From JBHELG01 sp046263195 (GTDB lineage: Bacteria > Actinomycetota > Nitriliruptoria > Nitriliruptorales > JAHWKO01): a DNA stretch of 5,419 bases. Numbering within the stretch: the stretch's first letter is position 1; every line of letters begins with the position of its first letter. This document shows, in pieces, positions 1-5,417 of this stretch. Location: positions 1-5,419 of the forward strand of contig JBHELG010000019.1 in assembly GCA_046263195.1 (NCBI GenBank), written 5' to 3'. The notes under the pieces were generated by a model. The model was not told the origin of the DNA and did not search any database. It worked only from the letters and a program-made list of their open reading frames with translations. The translations under genes were made by a program, and so were the position numbers.

Positions 1-59
1 AAGGGCCACTCTCAACAGGTCCGATACCGCGCTAAGCGGGGCCCATTTCAGCCTGATGG

Positions 60-281
60 TTGCCTGCGAGAGGACGTGAGGCTTCGCGGGCCGTAGCGTC
101 CGAGGGTCCCGGTGGGCTGACTCGATTATGCAGCCTGTCGCCTCGTTGGGGAGCTGACTTCGTATCGATGTGTCGCCCACCGGAATCCGGCCGCGGATCT
201 GACTCAAGAGAGGCGTGGGAGCTCTAGCTCGCATCAGGACTGTCGACCGTGGCTTCTGATCCGCGATCGAAGGAGGTTCTG
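60..281 (+). ncRNA. Candidate IS110 bridge RNA region (left end)
   Basis: IS110-group elements encode, in the non-coding left end before the transposase, a structured bridge RNA whose internal loops pair with donor and target DNA. Here the 222 nt before the ATG hold no credible ORF. Several stems can be paired by eye: 62-69 with 84-91 (8 bp, one G-U, 14-nt loop); 110-119 with 131-140 (10 bp, three G-U, 11-nt loop); 176-180 with 215-219 enclosing a 185-189/194-198 hairpin, leaving a one-sided 16-nt loop at 199-214; and 233-239 with 254-260 (7 bp, one G-U, 14-nt loop). Position and stem-loop density fit a bridge RNA. The boundaries, fold and guide assignment are inference; no energy calculation or covariation was possible. 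Confidence 0.4.
270..276 (+). promoter_or_regulatory. Ribosome binding site of IS110 transposase
   Basis: AAGGAGG is a near-perfect Shine-Dalgarno sequence five bases before ATG 282. It decides the start: the in-frame GTG at 249 lies upstream of it and would add 11 residues not needed by the family, whose proteins begin just before the first catalytic aspartate (GVDPHK). Confidence 0.8.
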
Positions 282-1351
282 ATGGCAAGCACGATCATCG
301 GGGTGGACCCCCACAAGCGGTCGCACACTGCAGTAGTGCTCGACGACAAGGAAATGATTTGCGCGCAGCTGCGGATCGCTGCGGACCGCCGGCAGGTTGA
401 TCGGCTGTTGGCGTGGGCGGGCGAGTGGCCCGTGCGGACGTGGGCGGTCGAGAACGCCAACGGGTTGGGACGGCTGTTGGCCCAGCAGCTGATCCACCGC
501 GGCGAGACCGTGGTGGACGTCCCGGCCACCCTGTCGGCTCGAGCCCGCAAGCTGTCAGGGCTGTCGGGGCGCAAGACCGACGGGCACGACGCCCGGTCAG
601 TGGCGATCGCGGCCAGGAGCAACAAAGGACTGCGACGGGTCGCACCTGAGGACTTCACCGTGGTGCTGGGGCTGCTGCTCGACCGACGCTGGCACCTAGT
701 CTCGCATCGGCACAAGACCATCTGCCGACTGCACGCGATCCTTGGCGATCTTCTCCCCGGGGGCGCCAAGACGGCCCTTTCGCCCAATCAGGCCGCCAAA
801 CTGCTGCGCGGGATCCGTCCCGTGACGCTGATCAACGTCGAACGCCGGCAGGTCACACGCGAGCTGTTGAACGACTGGCGCGAGCTCAACCGCAAGATCC
901 CCGGCGTGGAGCAGCGCATCCACCAGGCGCTGGCAGCTCACGGATCGACGCTGACCGAGCTCTACGGGATCGGAGATGTTGCGCAGCCACGATCCTGGCC
1001 ATCGTCGGTGACGTGTCACGGTTCCCGAGCCAAGGACACTTCGCCGCGTTCAACGGCACCGCTCCGTTAGAGGCCTCCTCCGGCGACGTCAAACGGCACC
1101 GCCTCAACCAGCGCGGCAGCCGTCAATTCAACAAGGTGATCCACCTGGCCGCCATCAGTCAGATCCGCCACGCTGGTGTCGGACGGGCGCACTACCTGCA
1201 CAAGCTCGACGAAGGAAAGAGCCGCAACGAAGCGATCCGCTCGTTGAAACGCCAACTGTCCAACGTGATCTACCGGCGACTCGTCGCCGACGCAAAGAAA
1301 CGTGGCGCGACCCAGGAAGGACAAGCGGGGACGAGACTCGCGTCCGCGTGA
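282..1351 (+). pseudogene. IS110-family DEDD transposase, single frameshift
   Basis: This is the recombinase of an IS110 element, acting on DNA through an N-terminal RuvC-like DEDD domain and a C-terminal Tnp domain with a catalytic serine. From ATG 282 the DEDD residues are all visible: D9 in GVDPHK, E57 in AVENANG, and D100 and D103 in KTDGHDA. The frame reads correctly to GIGDV (978-980). It then loses register and runs to a TAG at 1068-1070, while the family sequence resumes in another frame at 983 (AATILAIVGDVSRFPS). It continues through the SSG motif, whose serine codon 1079-1081 is the probable catalytic serine, to the TGA ending at 1351. One missing base near 981-983 explains this; restored, the protein would be about 356 residues, a normal length. 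IS110 transposases are not known to use programmed frameshifting, so this is a recent lesion or a sequence error. Confidence 0.9.
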
Positions 1352-1424
1352 CCGGCTCGCACCCCGACACCGGTTCTTTCTTCTAGTCACAACCTGGGCC
1401 GCCAAACCAACGCTACACCCACTT

Positions 1425-1450
1425 GCCGGTCGCGGCCCACCGCAACCGGC
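1425..1450. repeat. Strong hairpin in IS110 right end
   Basis: GCCGGT (1425-1430) pairs with ACCGGC (1445-1450), and GCGG (1432-1435) with CCGC (1440-1443). They are separated by a single C/A mismatch and closed by a CCCA loop, giving 10 base pairs in 26 nt. No T-run follows, so it is not a canonical intrinsic terminator. It could block read-through, stabilise the transcript end, or be part of the element's end structure. Confidence 0.55.
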
Positions 1451-1490
1451 TCCCCAGCCACACCCACATCCGAAGCCCAAAATCGGACTC

Positions 1491-1496
1491 TTGACA
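1491..1496 (+). promoter_or_regulatory. TTGACA, possible outward or junction -35 element
   Basis: A perfect -35 consensus hexamer sits about 12 bp inside the presumed right end and points outward. In IS110-type elements the joined right-end/left-end circle can create a promoter that drives the bridge RNA and transposase. No matching -10 at 17 bp is seen in the linear sequence; TAGGTT at 1517-1522 is 20 bp away. Function is inference. Confidence 0.3.
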
Positions 1497-1648
1497 GAGA
1501 GAAGCTTCGATACCGGTAGGTTCCGGGCGACCATCGCACAAGCGACCATGGGCGTTGCCGGCCCGGCCCCCCTGCGCTGATCCGACCGAGTGAGGAGTTC
1601 GACTACCACGTCGCGCATGTGCCTTCACCGCGATAGGGCATCCACGTC

Positions 1649-1652
1649 GGAG
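1649..1652 (+). promoter_or_regulatory. Shine-Dalgarno for the DUF2961 pseudogene
   Basis: GGAG lies seven bases before GTG 1660 but only one base before ATG 1654. The spacing favours the GTG, giving a signal peptide that begins MSLRRP. Confidence 0.4.
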
Positions 1653-1659
1653 CATGTTC

Positions 1660-2129
1660 GTGAGCCTGCGTCGCCCCCTCCTCTTGCTGGGCCTAGCGCT
1701 CCTTGCGCTGGCGGTCGGGGCATTCGCCCGTGGTCGGGGGCCGGTCAGAGTCGGATAGCCGTCCTGGTAAGCGAGCCAGGGCAGGCGTCATGCCGGGAGC
1801 CCCCCCTGCAGCTGGGCTTCGACGCGTACCGCCGGTTGGACCGGCTGTCGTACCTGGAACTGGGGCCGCGGACGTGGGGGCACTCAACGGCCGACCCTGG
1901 CGGGAGCAACAACGACAACCGACAGGTGCTGCCGGTGATGCCGGATGGCCGCTGGTGCTGTTCGAGCAGCAGGGTACGGGGATCGTGACCTTCCTTCGCC
2001 ACCAGGAGGCGATCGGGGCGCCATGGAGACTGCAGGTGGACGGGCGCCAGGTCGCGACCGTGGATGCCGCCGACCTCGGCCAAGCTCACCCGGCCGACTC
2101 TCTCAGCGCTGCCTTCCCCTACCCCTGTC
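1660..2129 (+). pseudogene. Truncated, frameshifted DUF2961 (GH172-like) secreted protein
   Basis: This is a decayed relative of the intact gene at 2831-4840. From GTG 1660 the first frame encodes a textbook signal peptide (two Arg, a Leu/Ala-rich core, AFA cleavage site) followed by RGRGPV, also found after the signal sequence of the intact protein. That frame hits TAG at 1756. The homology resumes in a second frame from about 1815 with GFDAYRRLDRL and a GGSNND motif, matching GWESYRRLDRL and GGNND in the intact protein. It then shifts again near 1935-1950 to a third frame (LVLFEQQGTGIV, then APWRLQVDGRQV), matching the GPG and DGR strands of the first jelly roll. Similarity stops at SAAFPYP near 2120, where an IstB remnant begins on the other strand. 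The rest of the domain, including both catalytic glutamate motifs, is missing. The sequence differs enough from its neighbour to be an old paralogue rather than a recent copy. Confidence 0.75.
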
Positions 2130-2250
2130 CCACTCGAGCCCTGATAGGTAGTCGAAGGTGAGCCTTGGGGATCGACGACGCGGACAGGTGGAAATCGTCG
2201 AGGGTCTTAATCACCGGAAATGCCCCCGAGCGGATGCGGTTTGCGCTGAG
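2118..2250 (-). pseudogene. istB: IS21-family IstB ATPase, N-terminal remnant
   Basis: IstB is the AAA+ helper ATPase of IS21 elements, which directs the IstA transposase to target DNA. On the minus strand, 2250 down to 2158 reads LSANRIRSGAFPVIKTLDDF and then HLSASSIPKA. This matches the conserved segment (FPVIKTLDDFD, then a SIP motif) that precedes the ATPase core in actinobacterial IstB proteins. One extra base at 2157-2160 shifts the frame, after which FDYLSGLEW (2156-2130) continues the same homology. The similarity ends just before the Walker A region would be expected. No IstA, Walker motif or IS21 terminus is visible, so this is an internal scrap left by deletion. The assignment rests on remembered family motifs, without a search. 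Confidence 0.65.
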
Positions 2251-2358
2251 GATCACGAGTGCAGACCCACAACAGCGCAGGCATCCTGACGAGATAGGCC
2301 AGCGACCCGTTCGGCGCCAGGAGCTGCGTCCCTCATCTCGATTTCCGGCTGCGACGGT

Positions 2359-2480
2359 GGCCTGCAGGTCGGCGATCTTTTGAGATTATTCACGGAGCGG
2401 CCAAGCGACCCAGCTTGGGAACCACCAACGTGTCGCCGGCGCGCAGTAGGTCAGGGACTGTTGGAGCTGGCCCGGAGGGC
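2359..2480 (-). pseudogene. Serine recombinase (resolvase/invertase) catalytic-domain remnant
   Basis: Serine recombinases of the resolvase/invertase type cut DNA with an N-terminal serine and share a conserved GDTLVV-K-DRLARS segment. On the minus strand, 2452 down to about 2390 reads DLLRAGDTLVVPKLGRLA, which fits this block except that the usual DR reads GR. One-base shifts join it upstream to QLQQSLTYC (2478-2443, as in resolvases with LTYCRAGD) and downstream to RSVNNL and possibly IADLQA (2376-2359). The catalytic-serine N-terminus and the DNA-binding C-terminus are not found. At least two frame breaks in about 120 bp mark it as dead. It shares orientation with the IstB remnant, which may reflect one original mobile region or successive insertions. 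Confidence 0.6.
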
Positions 2481-2830
2481 CAGTGGCCGCGGCCGCTGCG
2501 CGTCTCGATCGCGGCCACGTCGTCGGCGTGGACAGCTCACCTTGAGATGTTGGGGATAGCTACCACCGCTGGGAACACCCCGCGACTGCCTTGACCAAGG
2601 CCGCTCCGAAGCGTGGTCATTGGAGTTCCTGAGCTGCAAACCCCCTTTCGAGGAGCGCTCTCGTCCCGGCCCGAGTGTCCGACTGCGGTGGCGTGACCAA
2701 GGCCGAGGCTTGGTAGTTTGTCCTTTCGTTCGCACGCTCTGGTGTCGCTCGGCGCGGTTGGCGGGGCCGGTATCGGGTCCCGAGGCTGTGGTCCGACGCC
2801 CGGGCCCGGGCAGTTGCGGGCGCCCCGCTA
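2481..2830. other. Non-coding region upstream of the GH172-like gene
   Basis: I see no credible gene. Overlapping ORFs on both strands are arginine/proline/serine-rich shadows. Small inverted repeats are present: GCCTT/AAGGC at 2588-2592/2597-2601 and ACCAAG/CTTGGT at 2696-2701/2709-2714. There is also a 14-bp palindrome at 2798-2811. A TAG at 2714-2716 closes the reading frame of the downstream gene, so its start must lie after 2717. The promoter of that gene probably lies here but I cannot place it. Confidence 0.5.
2798..2811. promoter_or_regulatory. Perfect 14-bp palindrome before the GH172-like gene
   Basis: GCCCGGGCCCGGGC is its own reverse complement and ends 19 bp before GTG 2831. The position suits an operator or a structure in the leader, but the sequence is all G/C, and such palindromes arise more easily by chance in high-GC DNA. 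Confidence 0.3.
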
Positions 2831-4840
2831 GTGGCTGGAGGGGATGTGGGGTTCCACCTTCTAAGCGCGGTCGTGGTGGCGCTCATGTTCGTGATGGCCG
2901 GGGCGGCGGCAAGCGTCCAGGAGCCGACGAGAGGCAGAGGCCCGGTCGGCTGGGAGAGCTACCGGCGGCTGGATCGACTGCCCGAGCTGCCGCTAGGGGT
3001 GGAGACCCGACAATTCTCCAGCTTCGACCGTACCGGCGGCAACAATGACGGCTTCCTGGGCACCTACTCCTGCCTCCGTCACACGGCCACCGGTTGTGTG
3101 ATCGCCGAGCACCGGGGGCCGGGTGAGATCGCCTCGATTTGGTCGACGCGCGTTGGTGATAAGACAGGCGACGTCCGCCCCACCGGCAGGCTCCGTGTCT
3201 TGCTCGACGGGCGGGCGGTGATTAACGCGCCGCTGGCCGACGTGGTGGCTGGGAGGCTTGGCCCGCCCTTCGTTTTCCCCCTCGTGGCCACCGCCGAGCA
3301 GAGCTCGGGCGGTGTGTACCTCAAAGTGCCGATGCCATTCCGCGAGTCCATGCTGATCGAGACCGAACACAACCCGTTCTTCCACCATGTCACCTACCGA
3401 ATCTTCGCAGACGCTGAGGGCGTGGAGTCCTTCGATCCCAGTGACGAAGCGGCGGATGTCGTTGAGTTGCTGCGGTCAGCTGGCACCCGTGACCCGAAAC
3501 CTCCACCGCCCGCCGCTACGACCAGCGAGCAGGACTTCTCGCTGTCGCCGGGGCAGACGGCGGTAGTGGGGCAACTCCAGGGCCCAGGCCTCATCACCGC
3601 GCTGCGCATCTCGCTCCCCCAAGTGGTGGGGCCATCCCACCCGCCCCGTCTGTTAGCCAACGGTCTTCCCGCGGGTCGAGCCGGCTCCGGGAAGATCGCC
3701 GTCACAGTCGACCCGCGCAATGTTGGCGTTCGAATCACGCGTCGCGCCGAACCCACAGCGGGCACCCAGGTTGCTCCCGTCTTGGTTGACGGGATCAGGT
3801 CGATGCGCTTCTCGCCGCCCGGCATCGAGCCGGGTACCGGACAGGTTGTGCAAGTACTGGAGGTCTCCCCTGTCCTGGCTGCGGGTCTTTCGACGCTGAC
3901 GCTGTCCGACGTCCTGATCGCACCCGGAGTGACCTATGCCGTCGACTCCCTCGTGGATGGCACTGCGGTGCGCAGCGACACGATCCGGCTCCAGATGGCC
4001 CCGACGACTTCGGCAACGCCTGTCTACGAATCGGTCATCGGCGATTCAGACGCCTTGTTGCGTGGTACGCGACTGCGTATCAGCTTCGACGGCCGACGTA
4101 CCGTCGACGCACCGATCGGCGAGTTCTTCGGCTCGGGACTCGGCGAGTACCCCGTCTCCGCGCTGCTCTTCGCCCTCGACCCTGACGGCTGGTACTCGTC
4201 CTGGTGGCCCATGCCCTACGCGACGGGCGCCACCATCGAGCTCTCTAATCAGTCGCACGTCCCGATCGAACTGGGCCGGGTCGAGGTGACCTCGGCGCGT
4301 GACGAGCGCTGGGGCCAGCGGCTCAGCGACGGGGAGGCCGGCTACTTCCACGCCACCGCTCGGTCTGGCTTCACCGAGCCTGCCCGAGACTGGGCGTTCC
4401 TCGATACGGTCGGCGAGGGCAAGTTGGTCGGAGTGTCGCACACCATGGAGGGGGCCATCCCCCATCCGTCGCCCCCGCTGGTTCCTAACAGCTATCTCAA
4501 GGATGTATCGGGTATGGGAGGCTACCTAGAGGGTGACGTACGCGCCTACGTGGACGGTTCTCCCAGCCCGAGCCTCCACGGCACCGGCACGGAGGACTTC
4601 TACGAAGGCGGGTGGTACTTCGACCGTGGGCCCTTCTCCTACTTCGCCAACGGCCATTCGGCCCACGAGCGCCAGGGCCAAGGTTGTGTCTTCGAGTGCG
4701 ATTCGGCCTATCGTGTCATGATTGCCGACGCCGTGCCGTTCCACTCGAGGCTGCATTTCGGCATCGAGCATGGAGGCGGCAACGAGTGGCCCGCGACCTA
4801 CGGGTCGACCGCATTCTGGTACGGGCCGGACCGCACCTGA
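2831..4840 (+). CDS. Secreted DUF2961 / GH172-like glycoside hydrolase
   Basis: This is a probable exported glycosidase of 669 residues. Known GH172 members cleave fructofuranose or arabinofuranose linkages in bacterial and plant glycans; the substrate here is unknown. Residues 8-27 form a hydrophobic signal sequence ending AAAS, weakly charged at its N-terminus. Two jelly-roll-like repeats follow: GPGEI (97), DGRAVINAPL (126), VPMPF (166), then GPGLI (251), DGRRTVDAPI (420), WPMPY (459). DGR-to-PMP spacing is 41 and 40 residues. The second repeat carries an extra segment of roughly 140 residues (about 264-405). YLEGD (E567) and GTGTEDF (E588) contain two glutamates 21 apart, the spacing I recall for the catalytic pair of characterised GH172 (E270/E291). 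Cysteines 81, 89, 619 and 623 could form disulfides. GTG 2831 is the first start after the TAG at 2714, but no Shine-Dalgarno precedes it; ATG 2885 would cut the signal sequence. The C-terminus (AFWYG) looks complete. Confidence 0.85.
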   Translation: MAGGDVGFHLLSAVVVALMFVMAGAAASVQEPTRGRGPVGWESYRRLDRLPELPLGVETRQFSSFDRTGGNNDGFLGTYSCLRHTATGCVIAEHRGPGEIASIWSTRVGDKTGDVRPTGRLRVLLDGRAVINAPLADVVAGRLGPPFVFPLVATAEQSSGGVYLKVPMPFRESMLIETEHNPFFHHVTYRIFADAEGVESFDPSDEAADVVELLRSAGTRDPKPPPPAATTSEQDFSLSPGQTAVVGQLQGPGLITALRISLPQVVGPSHPPRLLANGLPAGRAGSGKIAVTVDPRNVGVRITRRAEPTAGTQVAPVLVDGIRSMRFSPPGIEPGTGQVVQVLEVSPVLAAGLSTLTLSDVLIAPGVTYAVDSLVDGTAVRSDTIRLQMAPTTSATPVYESVIGDSDALLRGTRLRISFDGRRTVDAPIGEFFGSGLGEYPVSALLFALDPDGWYSSWWPMPYATGATIELSNQSHVPIELGRVEVTSARDERWGQRLSDGEAGYFHATARSGFTEPARDWAFLDTVGEGKLVGVSHTMEGAIPHPSPPLVPNSYLKDVSGMGGYLEGDVRAYVDGSPSPSLHGTGTEDFYEGGWYFDRGPFSYFANGHSAHERQGQGCVFECDSAYRVMIADAVPFHSRLHFGIEHGGGNEWPATYGSTAFWYGPDRT

Positions 4841-5265
4841 CCACCGGCTCCCGGTATCCAGGGAACTCGGTTGATGCAAGGTCTCGAACCCGGCGATGTC
4901 CTCGGCAAGCAGTGCGCAAGGTCGTTTCCTCCCCGTCTCGGTGCTCCCACGCTGTTCCGCTTTTGGCATTCACGCGGAAACCCTTCGCGTCTGAACTGAC
5001 CTGCCGGACGTTCCCCACACCCACCTTTCCTGAACGGTTGCCGCTGCGGCAGGATGACCGTTGCGGTCTTGAGGGATCTCGTCGAGCCGGGCAGTCACCG
5101 GCCCCCATGGATAACGCAGGAGCGCCGCAAGCCACTCGCTCGCATCCCAACGACCCAGCAGGACGGCCATCCTTCGCGTAGCCGCCGACGCAAACCGCTC
5201 GATGCAAAGCGGCGCCAGCGTCTGACCGTGGAGGTCAGCCGGTCAGCCTCCCGGAGGGGTCCCGT
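4841..5265. other. Non-coding interval between convergent genes
   Basis: The GH172-like gene ends at 4840 and the minus-strand fragment ends at 5266, so this 425-nt stretch lies between two convergent 3' ends. ORFs on both strands (for example minus 4970-5170 and 4716-5207) show no recognisable motif, and the longer one runs antisense into the GH172-like gene. It contains a bulged hairpin at 5033-5062, a small hairpin at 5222-5238 (CTGACC/GGTCAG, 5-nt loop) and a tandem GGTCAGCC at 5233-5248. No T-rich terminator is evident. Confidence 0.45.
5033..5062. repeat. Bulged 11-bp hairpin
   Basis: AACGGT (5033-5038) pairs with ACCGTT (5057-5062), and directly inside it TGCCG (5039-5043) pairs with CGGCA (5047-5051) around a CTG loop. 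The only interruption is a GGATG bulge at 5052-5056. It lies about 190 bp after the GH172-like stop. It may act in transcript-end formation or be a dispersed repeat; no T-run follows on either strand. Confidence 0.45.
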
Positions 5266-5280
5266 TCAGTCTGGACTGAA
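5265..5280. repeat. 7-bp perfect inverted repeat at the minus-strand stop
   Basis: TTCAGTC (5265-5271), TG, GACTGAA (5274-5280). The repeat contains the TGA stop of the minus-strand fragment (5268-5266) and its last codons. The 2-nt centre makes a tight RNA hairpin unlikely without opening the last pair. It may be a protein site, a weak terminator stem or coincidence. Confidence 0.35.
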
Positions 5281-5417
5281 GTCGAGCCAGTCGCGGAGCC
5301 GCTCGGACTTGAACGCCTTTTGGCGGGCGAACTTCTCAGTGTCAGGTCGGCCAGCCGCACATCCGGCCTCGGTTCGACAAAGAAGTCCCCCTCCAAGGCT
5401 GAGGCTCGCTGTTCAGG
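5266..5417 (-). pseudogene. C-terminal fragment of an unrecognised protein, probable frameshift
   Basis: This reads leftward from the window's right edge, so the N-terminus lies outside. One minus-strand frame is open from 5417 to about 5343 and includes GDFFVEPRPDVRLADL. The adjoining frame from 5343 to the TGA at 5268-5266 encodes DTEKFARQKAFKSERLRDW followed by LDFSPD. Joined by one missing base at 5343, they give about 50 residues with mostly G/C third positions, as expected for real coding DNA here. The second frame alone extends rightward only to a stop near 5413 and would give a glycine/cysteine-rich, less protein-like N-terminal part. The end is charged and probably helical. I do not recognise the family. 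It could instead be a short intact ORF, or non-coding. Confidence 0.4.

Larger units (their letters stand above)
1352..1507. other. Non-coding right end of the IS110 element
   Basis: This stretch between the transposase stop and the presumed end of the element holds the 1425-1450 hairpin and the TTGACA hexamer at 1491-1496. An ORF on the plus strand (1302-1580) crosses it but is compositionally odd (proline/histidine-rich) and has no recognisable motif, so I regard it as non-coding. Confidence 0.5.
22..1515 (+). mobile_element. IS110-family insertion sequence, ends approximate
   Basis: The element consists of a long non-coding left end, a single DEDD transposase gene and a shorter right end, the usual layout of the IS110 group. 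The ends are inferred: CGATACCG occurs at 22-29 and again at 1508-1515, which would give about 1.49 kb, a normal size for the family. IS110 elements lack conventional terminal inverted repeats and recombine at a short core, so an 8-bp repeat is suggestive but not proof. The right end carries TTGACA followed by an AG-rich tract, and a hairpin lies about 75 nt after the transposase stop. The transposase is frameshifted, so this copy is probably not autonomous. Presence of the element is secure; its exact borders are not. Confidence 0.6.

Noticed and set aside
249..281. Upstream GTG start for the IS110 transposase
   Set aside because: The strong AAGGAGG at 270-276 is correctly spaced for ATG 282 and lies downstream of the GTG.
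224..787. Minus-strand 187-residue ORF opposite the IS110 transposase
   Set aside because: It is antisense to a gene with clear family motifs, rich in Arg/Ser and without any motif; a typical high-GC shadow.
975..1013. Programmed -1 frameshift in the transposase
   Set aside because: No slippery heptamer is visible at the switch and IS110 elements are not known for this; a one-base lesion is simpler.
1302..1580. Plus-strand 92-residue ORF after the transposase
   Set aside because: It overlaps the transposase end and the IS right end, is proline/histidine-rich, and has no ribosome binding site or motif.
2591..2619. TTGACC as -35 of a promoter for the GH172-like gene
   Set aside because: At 17 bp spacing the -10 position reads TGGTCA, a poor match, and TTGACC also forms part of a small inverted repeat.
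2620..3048. Plus-strand 142-residue ORF overlapping the GH172-like start
   Set aside because: It runs out of frame into a gene with strong family motifs and is glycine/arginine/proline-rich without motifs.
4970..5170. Minus-strand 66-residue ORF starting MAVLLGRWDASEW
   Set aside because: Its opening looks protein-like, but it has no usable ribosome binding site, crosses the 5033-5062 hairpin, and matches no family I know.
4716..5207. Minus-strand 163-residue ORF
   Set aside because: It overlaps the conserved 3' end of the GH172-like gene on the opposite strand and contains no recognisable motif.
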